Notes: a model not told the origin generated them from the sequence alone. Shown: positions 38,287 to 46,859, numbered from the stretch's first letter. The stretch: DNA of 64,000 nt from Salinispora tropica CNB-440 (GCF_000016425.1 NC_009380.1:1-64000); one strand, 5' to 3'. Numbers and translations are program-made.

Positions 38287-39765
38287 ATGGGCAGGGATGT
38301 CACGCGGGGCGCCTTCTCCCGGGAGGATCGGGTCCGCTACCGACGCAAGGTGCGTCGTTGCCTGGACGTCTTCGCCTTGATGTTGGACGACTTCGGGTTC
38401 GACGCCGACCGGCCGATGACCGGCTTGGAGATCGAGCTGAACCTGGTCGACTCCGCCGCCGAACCGGCGATGCGTAACGAGGAGATTCTCGCCGACATCG
38501 CCGACCCGCTCTTCCAGACCGAGCTGGGGCAGTTCAATCTCGAGCTGAACGCCGCGCCCCGGCTGATCGAGGGTACCGGGTTCACCGGCTACGAACAGGA
38601 CCTTCGCGGCAGTCTCGCCCGCGCCGACGAGTGGGCTGCCAGGTCCGACGCGAAGATTCTCCTGGTGGGAATCCTGCCCACACTGACCGAGGGGCACCTG
38701 GTTGTCGACAACCTTTCCGCTAACGAGCGCTATCGGGCCCTCAACGACCAGATCGTCGGAGCGCGTGGCGAGGACATCGAGCTCGACATCCGCGGGGTCG
38801 AGCGGTTGCAGACCCACACCGACTCGATCGCCCCCGAGTCGGCCTGCACCAGTCTGCAGTTCCACCTCCAGGTCTCGCCGGACAGCTTCGCCGACTACTG
38901 GAACGCCTCGCAGGCGATCGCCGCCGCCCAGGTGGCAACCGGGGCCAACTCCCCCTACCTGTATGGCCGACAACTCTGGGCGGAGACCCGGATCGCGTTG
39001 TTCCAACAAGCGACCGACACCAGGCCAGACGAGTTGAAGGCGCAGGGCGTCCGCCCTCGGGTCTGGTTCGGTGAGCGGTGGATTACCTCAATTTTTGACC
39101 TTTTCGAGGAGAACGTCCGCTATTTTCCGCCGCTGCTGCCGATCTGTGAGGAGGAGGACCCGGTGGAGGTGCTGCACGCCGGGGGTGTGCCGAAGCTCGG
39201 CGAACTGCGCCTGCACAACGGAACCGTCTACCGTTGGAACCGGCCGGTCTACGACATCACCGAGGGGCGCCCGCACCTACGGGTGGAAAACCGGGTCCTG
39301 CCGGCCGGCCCGACGGTGATCGACATGCTGGCCAACGCTGCCTTCTACTTCGGATCGGCGCGAGGGCTGGCGGAGGCAGACCGTCCGACCTGGAGTCAGT
39401 TGCCCTTCAGCTCAGCGGAGGAAAACTTCCATTCCGCCGCCCGCCGAGGCATGGACGCGGTGGTGTACTGGCCTCGGCTCGGTGAGGTGCCGGTCGCCGA
39501 GCTGGTCCTCGACGTCCTGCTGCCGCAGGCGGCGACCGGGCTGGACCGGTTCGGCGTGGCGCCCGGTGAGCGAGACCGGCTGCTCGGCGTCATCGAGCAG
39601 CGCTGCCGGACCCGGCGCAACGGCGCGGTATGGCAGGCGGAAACGGTGTGGGCGGCTGAGCGGCACCGGAAGCTCGACCGCCCGGCGGCGCTGCACCACA
39701 TGGTCCAGCGGTACGCCGAACTCCAGCGCAGCAACGAGCCGGTGCACACCTGGCCGGTCGAGTAG
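38287..39765 (+). CDS. Glutamate-cysteine ligase family protein
   Basis: The 492-residue product belongs to the glutamate-cysteine ligase/carboxylate-amine ligase family: TGLEIELNLVD with metal-binding Glu near residues 45-55, GQFNLELNAAP near 84, SLQFHLQVSP near 205, and GANSPYLYGRQLWAETR near 228. Such enzymes join glutamate, or a related acid, to cysteine or another amine with ATP. Actinomycetes of this type use mycothiol, not glutathione, so the product is unclear. ATG at 38287 follows GGGAGGG. The divergent MarR gene may regulate it. It is convergent with the next gene. Confidence 0.88.
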   Translation: MGRDVTRGAFSREDRVRYRRKVRRCLDVFALMLDDFGFDADRPMTGLEIELNLVDSAAEPAMRNEEILADIADPLFQTELGQFNLELNAAPRLIEGTGFTGYEQDLRGSLARADEWAARSDAKILLVGILPTLTEGHLVVDNLSANERYRALNDQIVGARGEDIELDIRGVERLQTHTDSIAPESACTSLQFHLQVSPDSFADYWNASQAIAAAQVATGANSPYLYGRQLWAETRIALFQQATDTRPDELKAQGVRPRVWFGERWITSIFDLFEENVRYFPPLLPICEEEDPVEVLHAGGVPKLGELRLHNGTVYRWNRPVYDITEGRPHLRVENRVLPAGPTVIDMLANAAFYFGSARGLAEADRPTWSQLPFSSAEENFHSAARRGMDAVVYWPRLGEVPVAELVLDVLLPQAATGLDRFGVAPGERDRLLGVIEQRCRTRRNGAVWQAETVWAAERHRKLDRPAALHHMVQRYAELQRSNEPVHTWPVE

Positions 39766-39798
39766 GCGACCGGTCCAGGGTGTTCCCCGGCACCGCTG

Positions 39799-41100
39799 TC
39801 AGCTGGTGCGGCGTGCGGATCGGGGCCGACGTGAGTCCGTCTCCTTCGGCTCCTGTGACCCGGGGCCGGCGTCCTCCGCTGCTGCATCGTCCACAGTGCG
39901 CTGTGCCGGCACCGCGGTGGTGGCCTCCGACTTCGCGGTTCGGGGCCGTCGGCTGCCTGACCCGCGCGTCCGGCCCCGAGTGGTGGGCGTCGCGACGGTC
40001 GAACCGTCCGACTGCGGGTCGGTCGGGGACTCTGCCGACTGGGGCGATTCGGCCGCGGGCTCCACCGGTCGGGGCGAAGCTGTCCGCGTCCGGCGGTCGG
40101 CCCGTTGGCCGAGCGCGGCGACCAGCGCCGAGCCGCCAAAGCCGATGATGACCGCGTACGGGGCGATGAGGTGCGCCGACGCCTGGCCGGGAGCGAGGTC
40201 GGCCAGTTCCGGCACGGCGAGCAGGTAGGCGACCGCGACGAGGAGCGGGCCGGCTGCGCCGGAGGCGGTGGCACCCACCAGCTGGTCGGGACGTCTGGCC
40301 GTGCCCCGGGCGACCAGTATGCCGATGAGAAGCGCGGAGCCGAGTGACAGCAGCGCGCCCGGCCAGTAGAACCAGTCGCGGAGCCACAGCTCGTTCCCGC
40401 CGGCACTGAGCTGCCAAATGCCGAGCTGGGCGGTACGGAGTCCCCGCCCCGCGACGACGCCGTCCACAACAGCCACCACGGCGAGTAGCCACAGCCAGCC
40501 GACGGTCGCCATCACGTTGGTGGCGGCGGCGCGGGAGTGTAGAGCCCACCCGGCCATGGCCAATCCGACCAGGACGCCCAGGGCGGCATATCCAGCGGCG
40601 ACGTCGCGGGGCGCGGCGACACCGGGTACCACGGCCACCCGAGCCGGTACGGCGGTCAACAGCACCGTGATCAGAGCGCCGAATCCAGCGGCTCCGACGA
40701 GCGCCAGCTTACCGAGCGCACCATCGGGTTCACTCGGCTCGGCCCGGCTCCGCTCTGCCGTCTCCCGGGTGGTCCCTGCGGCGGCGTCCGGGCCACTCGG
40801 GCTGGCGAGTGTCGCGTCCGTTATAGAAATTGTGCCGTCGCTGCCGGCCTGCTGGTGTTCCACAGCGCCACGACGACGGAGGTGTTGGGCGCAAACGGCA
40901 CCAGCCACAGTAGAAGTGGCGGCGATCCACGTTGCCCAGATCAGGCTGGCTGTCCAGGCGGTGACGGCGACACTCTCATCGGGCGGTGGGGCCCAGTTGA
41001 TGATGCCCAGGCCGTAGCCGAAGCCCAGCGCGGCGGCGCCGGCCCCGGCGGCGGTGCCAAGCGCGGTCATGATCGATATTGCCCAGCCGCGTCTCGCCAT
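39799..41100 (-). CDS. Multi-span membrane protein, unknown function
   Basis: A 433-residue integral membrane protein. Two N-terminal membrane segments (about 5-30 and 45-70) are followed by a polar Ser/Glu-rich loop (75-125), then about seven more hydrophobic segments (to near 345), and a charged Arg/Pro/Thr-rich cytoplasmic tail with low complexity. I do not recognise a family; similar proteins occur in other Micromonosporaceae as hypothetical. ATG at 41100 begins MARRGWAISIMTALG. It is convergent with the ligase gene and divergent from the PASTA protein gene. Confidence 0.75.
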   Translation of the reverse strand: MARRGWAISIMTALGTAAGAGAAALGFGYGLGIINWAPPPDESVAVTAWTASLIWATWIAATSTVAGAVCAQHLRRRGAVEHQQAGSDGTISITDATLASPSGPDAAAGTTRETAERSRAEPSEPDGALGKLALVGAAGFGALITVLLTAVPARVAVVPGVAAPRDVAAGYAALGVLVGLAMAGWALHSRAAATNVMATVGWLWLLAVVAVVDGVVAGRGLRTAQLGIWQLSAGGNELWLRDWFYWPGALLSLGSALLIGILVARGTARRPDQLVGATASGAAGPLLVAVAYLLAVPELADLAPGQASAHLIAPYAVIIGFGGSALVAALGQRADRRTRTASPRPVEPAAESPQSAESPTDPQSDGSTVATPTTRGRTRGSGSRRPRTAKSEATTAVPAQRTVDDAAAEDAGPGSQEPKETDSRRPRSARRTS

Positions 41101-41148
41101 GCCGGCGAGCGTAACGTCCTGTGGTCGATGCTGGGGGTACCAAGGCCG

Positions 41149-41168
41149 AATTATCACTCAGAGTAATT
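41149..41168. other. Short AT-rich inverted repeat in divergent spacer
   Basis: AATTA at 41149-41153 and TAATT at 41164-41168 form a small dyad in the 211-bp spacer between divergent genes. On the minus strand it includes a GATAAT-like -10 element for the membrane protein gene. Confidence 0.35.
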
Positions 41169-41311
41169 GAGGTGGGGTGGTCTGGTTGTCGGTGATCAAG
41201 GTAGCGCTCGCCGGGTAGGCGGTGACACGGACCGAGCCGCGGTGGACTGATTCCCGCCGCCCCACCTGCCGGCCGGCTAGGTTGTCGTCAGGCAGCGAGG
41301 GAGGGCGTGGG

Positions 41312-42034
41312 ATGAGTGACGACCGAAAGCCCGCCGCCGACGGGCCGGACGACGAGACCCGTCCGCTGCCCGCCGAACAGACCGGTCCGCGGCCTCCCGG
41401 CGATCAGACCGTGCCACTGCCTCCCACCGGAGGGCCGGGGCCATGGTCGGGGCGTGCGGGCGTGCCGCCACCGCGTCCGCCGGAGTACCAGGAGGCGACC
41501 GGATGGTACGCGGAGCCGAACGGGCGACGGTGGTGGTCACCGATCTTCTGGGGAGTGGTTGTCCTCCTGCTTGCCGTCTTCGGTGCCGGCCTGTGGCTGG
41601 CCCTTGCCGGCGACGACGAGCAGCTCGTCCCGGAGTCCTCGCCGTCGGCCACCACGCCGCAGGCATCCCCGACGCGAACGTCCGCCACACCAACGTCCCC
41701 CACGCGAACGTCCGCCACGCCAACGTCGGCCACGCCGACGTCGACTGAGCCGCCCACGCCGTCGGTGACGGAGGAGCCGGGTGAGGTCCCCATGCCCCCG
41801 GTGGTCAACCTGCCGCTGACGACAGCCCAGGCGATTCTGGACGAGGCCGGACTGGCGTACCGGATTCAGTTTCGGACCTCGGACCGGCCGTCGGGCACCG
41901 TGATCGGGACGACGCCGCGGGCAGGTGTACTGGTACCGGAGGGGACAGCCGTCGTATTGGTGGTGTCGAGGTCCGGACCGTCGCCGGAGCGATCCACGCC
42001 CACCCCGAGCCCCGAACCCACCCCCACCAGCTGA
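41312..42034 (+). CDS. Single-PASTA membrane-anchored protein
   Basis: A 240-residue protein: a Pro/Asp-rich cytoplasmic N-terminus (1-75), one membrane helix (FWGVVVLLLAVFGAGLWLAL, about 82-101), a Thr/Pro/Ser linker encoded by a 30-bp DNA repeat, and one extracellular PASTA domain (about 163-222: PMPPVVNLPLTTAQAILDEA ... GTVIGTTPRAGVLVPEGTAV). PASTA domains bind cell-wall peptidoglycan or lipid II. There is no kinase or transpeptidase domain, so it may be a wall-sensing or anchoring protein. ATG at 41312 follows GAGGGAGGG. It ends with a Pro/Thr/Ser tail. Confidence 0.82.
   Translation: MSDDRKPAADGPDDETRPLPAEQTGPRPPGDQTVPLPPTGGPGPWSGRAGVPPPRPPEYQEATGWYAEPNGRRWWSPIFWGVVVLLLAVFGAGLWLALAGDDEQLVPESSPSATTPQASPTRTSATPTSPTRTSATPTSATPTSTEPPTPSVTEEPGEVPMPPVVNLPLTTAQAILDEAGLAYRIQFRTSDRPSGTVIGTTPRAGVLVPEGTAVVLVVSRSGPSPERSTPTPSPEPTPTS
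41672..41745 (+). repeat. 30-bp coding tandem repeat
   Basis: Copies start at 41672, 41702 and 41732 (last partial), each near ACGCGAACGTCCGCCACG. They encode the repeated TRTSATPTS(P/A)-type linker of the PASTA protein, so copy number would set linker length. Confidence 0.8.
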
Positions 42035-42090
42035 CCGGGCGCTCACCCCCACCGGCTGACCGAGATCATCCCCACCGGTTGGCCCGGTGG

Positions 42091-42414
42091 TCACCACCTC
42101 CGGCGTCTGGTGCCGACGAGACCCAGCCCGGCGAGCGAGATGGTCAGGCCGAAGATCCCGGACCAGTACAGCGAGCGCCGAAGATCCTCCGATGTGTGTG
42201 AGCCAGGCGCCCGGGCGGTGGGACCGGATGCCGGAGCGTTCTCCTCCACCACCGTGATCTCTGGTGCGGGGACCGGAGTGGAGAGTTGGGTTGTGGAGAG
42301 GGCGGGTTGGCGTAACACGACCGTGAGAACGGTCGCGGCGCCGATGAACGCCAGCAGTCCGAAGGCGTACGCGATGCGGAAGCTGTGCCGCCGCACAGCG
42401 GGCTGATTGACCAT
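42091..42414 (-). CDS. Small two-span membrane protein
   Basis: A 107-residue protein with two membrane segments (about 14-34 AYAFGLLAFIGAATVLTVVL, and 82-101 SLYWSGIFGLTISLAGLGLV) separated by an extracellular Pro/Ala/Thr-rich loop, ending in a basic TRRRRW tail. No known domain. The frame is intact and starts with ATG at 42414. It is convergent with the PASTA protein gene. Confidence 0.65.
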   Translation of the reverse strand: MVNQPAVRRHSFRIAYAFGLLAFIGAATVLTVVLRQPALSTTQLSTPVPAPEITVVEENAPASGPTARAPGSHTSEDLRRSLYWSGIFGLTISLAGLGLVGTRRRRW

Positions 42415-42517
42415 GGCTATCCCAGGTTCAGGGTCCTGGCGGCGCGGGTGGAACTGCCGGGGTGGGCGTACCGATGATATCTCGCGGGTAAGCCCACCGA
42501 CGGCGGATCGCAGCAGT

Positions 42518-42862
42518 TCAGCCCACGCGGGCGGGGGTCCGTGCCAGCGGTCGGCGCTGTGTCCCCACGGTGTGCGGGTGGCGCTGCGGCGCGGCCTGGA
42601 TCTGGTCCAGCCCTTCCTGCTGTACGAAGATCGACCGCCGGCTGACCGCGTCCCCCGATGCGTTCAACTCGTAGCCGTCGAGCCAGAGCCAACCGTCGTA
42701 GGTCGGCCAGTCGAGGACCCGGATCACCCGGAAGGCGATGGGTCGGAGGAACTGGACACTCGCCGCGCGAGTCACGTGCAGTACGTCACCGGTGCGGGGA
42801 AGCACATGGGCTCCTGGGAGGAAGGGCCGGCGGTGGCGCCGGCGAGAGTTGTCGGGGGACAT
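42518..42862 (-). CDS. Conserved hypothetical protein
   Basis: A 114-residue basic protein. The core RVIRVLDWPTYDGWLWLDGY with flanking LHVTRAASVQFLRPIAF and RRSIFVQQEGL resembles a short conserved actinobacterial hypothetical family; function unknown. The ends are Arg/Pro-rich. ATG at 42862 begins MSPDNSRRRHRRPF; the frame stays open far upstream but that part has no coding character. No membrane segment. It is divergent from the XRE regulator gene. Confidence 0.65.
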   Translation of the reverse strand: MSPDNSRRRHRRPFLPGAHVLPRTGDVLHVTRAASVQFLRPIAFRVIRVLDWPTYDGWLWLDGYELNASGDAVSRRSIFVQQEGLDQIQAAPQRHPHTVGTQRRPLARTPARVG

Positions 42863-43226
42863 GTGTCGCCGGCCTCGGGGTGGTGCCCCGCCGACTGGCG
42901 TTGTCGTGGCTGACCGCGGGATTACCACGGTCTGAGAACGGAGGAGGACTCTGCGTGATCCGCCATAGGGAACAGGGTGCATCAGTGGCGTGCGACATGC
43001 AAGTTGCATGTCGGTAGTTGCCGATGGGTTGTCGGTCCAGATAGGTGCAATGCTTGAGCTGTTCGTATTCGGGCGGCACACTGAGGGCCGGGTTCGCTTG
43101 CCACCAACCGCCGCCGCGAGCCCGTCCACCGGCGCGCCCTCCCCGGCGCGACGGCCGAGCCGGGAAGTTGTCAAGGTGGAGGGGGCGGGGTGGCAATGAC
43201 CGCGAGATTGAGTCCGGGGTGGCACG
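42863..43226. other. Divergent regulatory spacer
   Basis: 364 bp without a gene between the hypothetical gene and the XRE regulator gene. It is less GC-rich in its middle and contains the perfect 21-bp palindrome at 42993-43013. Downstream of the palindrome TTGAGC at about 43055 could be a -35 element. Confidence 0.5.
42993..43013. promoter_or_regulatory. Perfect 21-bp palindrome, operator candidate
   Basis: CGACATGCAA-G-TTGCATGTCG: two perfect 10-bp arms with one central base. It lies 214 bp upstream of the XRE regulator start and 131 bp upstream of the divergent hypothetical gene. Symmetry and location suggest a dimeric regulator site. A related half-site GTGCAATGC occurs at about 43046. 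Confidence 0.7.
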
Positions 43227-44108
43227 GTGGCTGAGCGGCGAAGCCCGACCATCCGCCGACGGCGACTGGGCGCAGAGCTCCGCCGGCAGCGTGAGGCTGC
43301 GGGAATCACCATCGAGTCGGTCGCCGAGCAGCTCGAGTGCTCGGCCTCGAAGGTCTCCCGGATCGAGACTGGCCACACCACGGCGACGCCTCGCGATGTC
43401 CGCGACATGCTCCGGATCTACGGCGTGGTGGGTGTGGAGAGCGACGAGCTGGTACAGATCGCTCGCGAGGCCCGGCAGAAGGGGTGGTGGCACCCGTACA
43501 GCACGGTTTTGGTCGGGGCGTACGTCGGCCTGGAAGCAGCGGCAAGCTCCATTCGCGCCTACGAGCAGCAGGTCGTGCCGGGTCTACTGGAGACCGAGGA
43601 GTACGCGAGCGCCATGATCCGCGCTGCGCGGCCGGACTTCACCACAGAACAAGTCGCACAACGTGTCCGTGTCCGGTTGGGTCGTCAGTCGTTGCTGACT
43701 CAGGATGATTCAGTCGATCTGTGGGTGGTGCTCGATGAGGCAGTGGTGAGCCGACCGGTGGGTGGGGACACGGTGATGTGTGGTCAGCTCAAACGGCTGT
43801 TGGAAGTAGCCGAGCTACCGAACGTGACGTTGCAGATCCTGCCGTTCGAGGTTGGTGCGCATGCGGGCATGGACGGGACCTTCAGCATCCTGAGCTTCCC
43901 CGAACCCAGTGATCCGGATGTTGTGTACGCGGAGAATGCCACGGGTGGGCTCTTCCTGGAAAAGAGTGACGAACTGCAGAAGTACAGCTTCATCTTTGAT
44001 CACATCCGCGCGGCTGCCATTAGTCCTGAGGAGTCCATCGCACACATCGCGAAACTGGCAGAGGAGCCGTTGTGGAAATGGCGACCAAGGAGTTCCCCGT
44101 GGACCTGA
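43227..44108 (+). CDS. XRE regulator with DUF5753 (Scr1-type)
   Basis: The 293-residue protein has an N-terminal helix-turn-helix (about 14-65: LGAELRRQREAAGITIESVA, CSASKVSRIETG) and a C-terminal DUF5753 domain (about 95-275) with IRAYEQQVVPGLLETEEYA and LPFEVGAHAGMDGTFSILSF. This is the Scr1/WhiJ-like type that is paired with DUF397 proteins across actinomycetes and affects development or antibiotic production in streptomycetes. The DUF397 gene overlaps its 3' end by 31 bp. GTG at 43227 begins the coding region. Confidence 0.92.
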   Translation: MAERRSPTIRRRRLGAELRRQREAAGITIESVAEQLECSASKVSRIETGHTTATPRDVRDMLRIYGVVGVESDELVQIAREARQKGWWHPYSTVLVGAYVGLEAAASSIRAYEQQVVPGLLETEEYASAMIRAARPDFTTEQVAQRVRVRLGRQSLLTQDDSVDLWVVLDEAVVSRPVGGDTVMCGQLKRLLEVAELPNVTLQILPFEVGAHAGMDGTFSILSFPEPSDPDVVYAENATGGLFLEKSDELQKYSFIFDHIRAAAISPEESIAHIAKLAEEPLWKWRPRSSPWT

Positions 44109-44299
44109 CGCAGGGCACCTGGTTCAAGAGCTCGAAGAGCGGGCCGAACTGCGACAACTGCGTAGAGGTGGCGTACGTGCCGGGGGCGGTCGGCGTGCGG
44201 GACTCGAAGGACAGGTCCGGCCCGGCCCTGGTCTTCAGCCCAGGTGGCTGGCGTTCCTTCGTCACCGATGCGCGGGGCGGTACCTTCGACCCGCGCTGA
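44078..44299 (+). CDS. DUF397 protein
   Basis: A 73-residue DUF397 protein: WFKSSKSGPNCDNCVEVAYV near 17, VGVRDSKD near 44, and LVFSPGGWRSFV near 57. It is the usual small partner encoded after an XRE-DUF5753 gene; the pair has been described as toxin-antitoxin-like, with the DUF397 protein countering the regulator. ATG at 44078 has GAGGAG 9 bp upstream within the regulator gene. A perfect 16-bp terminator follows. Confidence 0.92.
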   Translation: MATKEFPVDLTQGTWFKSSKSGPNCDNCVEVAYVPGAVGVRDSKDRSGPALVFSPGGWRSFVTDARGGTFDPR

Positions 44300-44305
44300 C
44301 CTGTA

Positions 44306-44344
44306 CCGGTGTCCCCGTCCGGCCCGTTCGGACGGGGACACCGG
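44306..44344 (+). terminator. Strong hairpin terminator of XRE/DUF397 unit
   Basis: Perfect 16-bp stem (CCGGTGTCCCCGTCCG and complement) with a 7-nt loop, six bases after the DUF397 stop. No U-run. The most stable perfect hairpin I found in the window. Confidence 0.8.
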
Positions 44345-44560
44345 ATCGGTTGTTCCGCACAACGGCCAGTGGGTACTCCAACCCCGCGGGATCATCTGAC
44401 CTGTGTTCTCGGCAGCTTGAGGTGTCCGCTTTGAGCTCGTGTGACCTGGCTTTGCTCATGCCCCGTCGCCATAGCGGCTCCGTCTCGTTGAACCCGTCGG
44501 TACGGCACAGGTCAGTGACCCGCCGCGCCGATCGGCAACCGAAAGAAGTAGGCGAGACGG

Positions 44561-44965
44561 ATGACGACGATCGGGTCAGAGAACCTCACCAACGGTCCGG
44601 GCAAGCCGGAACGGTTCGGTGGCAAGTACCGCGGGACACGCCGGGATACGGTGCTCACCGAGGTGGTGTCGCCGGATGCCGAAGCCGGCGGGCGGCAGGA
44701 TGGTTCCACGCCTCAACGAACGGCTCCGCCCCACCCGTTGCCTTCGCTCGATTCGGATCCGTTGACCAGACCGGGTCTTTCGGCCGAGGGCTGGTCGTCT
44801 GGTCCTGTCGACTCACTGGTTGATCACCCGTTGCTGCGCGGTCTCTTGATGGAACTTCCACCAAAGGGCAGCGTTCCGCCGCCGGGTTGGCTGGATCGCT
44901 GGTTCGAGGCGACGCGGGCCATTCTCGAACTTCTCTACGTACAGGGCTCGGGGCGGTCCCGCTGA
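44561..44965 (+). CDS. Conserved hypothetical protein
   Basis: A 134-residue protein with a disordered N-terminal half (1-85) and a compact C-terminal part: LVDHPLLRGLLMELPPKG, then GWLDRWFEATRAILELLYVQ. The Leu/Trp-rich end looks like a conserved helical module of 45 residues. I know of no function. No membrane segment. ATG at 44561 follows GGCGAGACGG. It comes after the XRE/DUF397 terminator and is probably its own transcript. Confidence 0.65.
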   Translation: MTTIGSENLTNGPGKPERFGGKYRGTRRDTVLTEVVSPDAEAGGRQDGSTPQRTAPPHPLPSLDSDPLTRPGLSAEGWSSGPVDSLVDHPLLRGLLMELPPKGSVPPPGWLDRWFEATRAILELLYVQGSGRSR

Positions 44966-45229
44966 CCGTTGCTTTCACGCCGAGATGCTGGTCAGGCCGC
45001 ACGTCCGCGGTGTTGATCGGTGGTATCTCCGGCGGATTCGTCTTCTGGTAGCCGGATGTGCCCCGTCACCACATCGGTGATTTTCCGGGCATCCCACCCA
45101 TGGCCAGGGTTACTCGATGTGTTGATTTCTCATCTCCCCGCCGATTACCATCATTGATGGATTGGCATTTATCGATGGGCTCGCCGGGAGCCGGTGGACA
45201 TAGATGCCGTCCGGAGGGAGACAGAGGAG

Positions 45230-46789
45230 ATGGGTCTATCCCGAAGGTCCGTGTTCGTTGGACTAGCCACGATGGCCATGGTGGCGTCCGCGACCCCCGC
45301 CATGGCCGCTGAACCAGTTGGTGAGATCCGTAGTGCGGGGGGCGCTACGGCCGTAACCGACAGCTACATCGTGGTCTTCAAGGACAACGTGGTCAGCCGT
45401 GCCACGGTCGAGACGTCGGTTGATCGTTTGGTGGACCGGCACGGTGGCCAGGTAAGCCGGACGTACAGCACCGCGCTCCGCGGAGCCGAACTGCGGGTGG
45501 ATGCCGGTGCCGCCGCCCGAATCGCGGCCGACCCGGCGGTGGCGTACGTGGAGCAGAACCACCGGGTGTCGATCACCGACACCCAGACCAACCCCCCGTC
45601 CTGGGGTTTGGACCGAGTTGACCAGCGCGATCTGCCGCTGGACAACTCCTACACCTATCCGAACACCGCCAGTGACGTGAACATCTACATCCTCGACACC
45701 GGCATCCGCACCACCCACCAGGACTTCGGCGGCAGGGCCACCTGGGGCACCAACACCGCCGACAACAACGATACCGACTGCAACGGGCACGGCACGCACG
45801 TCGCCGGCACCGCTGCCGGCACGGCGCACGGCATCGCCAAGGAGGCCAACCTGGTGGCGGTGAAGGTGCTGGACTGCGCGGGCAACGGCACCTTCGCCGG
45901 GGTCGTGGCCGGCGTCGACTGGGTGACCGCGAACGCGGTCCAGCCCGCGGTGGCGAACATGAGCCTCGGTGGCGGTGCGAACAGCGCGCTGGACAACGCG
46001 GTGAGCAACTCGATCGACTCCGGTGTCACCTACGCGCTGGCGGCGGGCAACAGCAGCGCCAACGCCTGTAACTACTCACCGGCCCGTACCCCGGACGCGA
46101 TCACCGTCGGGTCTACGACCAGCACTGATGGACTGTCCTGGTTCTCCAACATCGGCACCTGTCTGGACATCTTCGCGCCGGGCTCGTCGATCACCGCGCC
46201 GTGGATCACCAGTGACACCAGCACGAACACGATCAGCGGCACGTCGATGGCATCGCCGCATGTCGCGGGTGCCGCGGCGTTGGTCCTGTCGGCCAACCCC
46301 TCGTACACCCCGCAGCAGATTCGGGACGAGCTAGTCGACAACGCCACCGACGGCGCGATCGGCTCCCCCGGCAGCGGCTCGCCGAACAAGCTCCTCTACG
46401 TCGGTGACGGCGGCACCACGCCTCCGCCGCCTCCGCCGCCGGGCTGCTCCGGCACCAACGACACCGACGTGGCGATCCCGGACGCCGGTTCCGCGGTGAC
46501 CAGCTCGATCACCATCGCCGGCTGCGACCGGGACGCCGCCGCCACCTCGACCGTGGCCGTGGACATTCCCCACACCTGGCGGGGTGACCTCGTCATCGAC
46601 CTGATCGCGCCGGACGGCTCGTCCTACCGGCTGAAGACCAACAACCTGTCCGACTCCGCCGACAACGTCAACGAGACCTACACGGTGAACCTCTCCAGCG
46701 AGGCAGCCGACGGCACCTGGCAGCTCCAGGTCCGCGATGTCTACCGCCAGGACACCGGCTACATCGACACCTGGACCCTGACGGTCTGA
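45230..46789 (+). CDS. Secreted subtilisin-like serine protease with P-domain
   Basis: A 519-residue secreted peptidase. The signal peptide has a twin-arginine-like SRRSVFVG then a hydrophobic stretch and AMA cleavage site near 30. An inhibitor-I9 propeptide follows (about 45-115). The S8 domain carries the catalytic triad: Asp in ILDTGI near 155, His in GHGTHVAG near 189, Ser in GTSMASPH near 340. A proline linker (TPPPPPPPG) leads to a C-terminal P/Homo B domain (about 408-519). ATG at 45230 gives the signal peptide directly; the frame is open 12 codons upstream. It is convergent with the glycosyltransferase gene. Confidence 0.93.
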   Translation: MGLSRRSVFVGLATMAMVASATPAMAAEPVGEIRSAGGATAVTDSYIVVFKDNVVSRATVETSVDRLVDRHGGQVSRTYSTALRGAELRVDAGAAARIAADPAVAYVEQNHRVSITDTQTNPPSWGLDRVDQRDLPLDNSYTYPNTASDVNIYILDTGIRTTHQDFGGRATWGTNTADNNDTDCNGHGTHVAGTAAGTAHGIAKEANLVAVKVLDCAGNGTFAGVVAGVDWVTANAVQPAVANMSLGGGANSALDNAVSNSIDSGVTYALAAGNSSANACNYSPARTPDAITVGSTTSTDGLSWFSNIGTCLDIFAPGSSITAPWITSDTSTNTISGTSMASPHVAGAAALVLSANPSYTPQQIRDELVDNATDGAIGSPGSGSPNKLLYVGDGGTTPPPPPPPGCSGTNDTDVAIPDAGSAVTSSITIAGCDRDAAATSTVAVDIPHTWRGDLVIDLIAPDGSSYRLKTNNLSDSADNVNETYTVNLSSEAADGTWQLQVRDVYRQDTGYIDTWTLTV

Positions 46790-46806
46790 TCCGGCTTCAC
46801 CGGGCA

Positions 46807-46839
46807 GGGCCCCTTTCCGGAGTATCCGGGAGGGGGCCC
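46807..46839. terminator. Bidirectional terminator
   Basis: GGGCCCC-TTT-CCGGA-GTA-TCCGG-GAG-GGGGCCC: 7-bp and 5-bp stems with a 3x3 internal loop, lying between the stops of the convergent protease and glycosyltransferase genes. Confidence 0.7.
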
Positions 46840-46859
46840 GTACCGTGCCGAGACCTTCC

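Noticed and set aside
42407-43226. Overlapping forward frames in the XRE upstream region
   Set aside because: Arg/Gly-rich noise opposite the 114-residue protein and the regulatory spacer; no ribosome sites.
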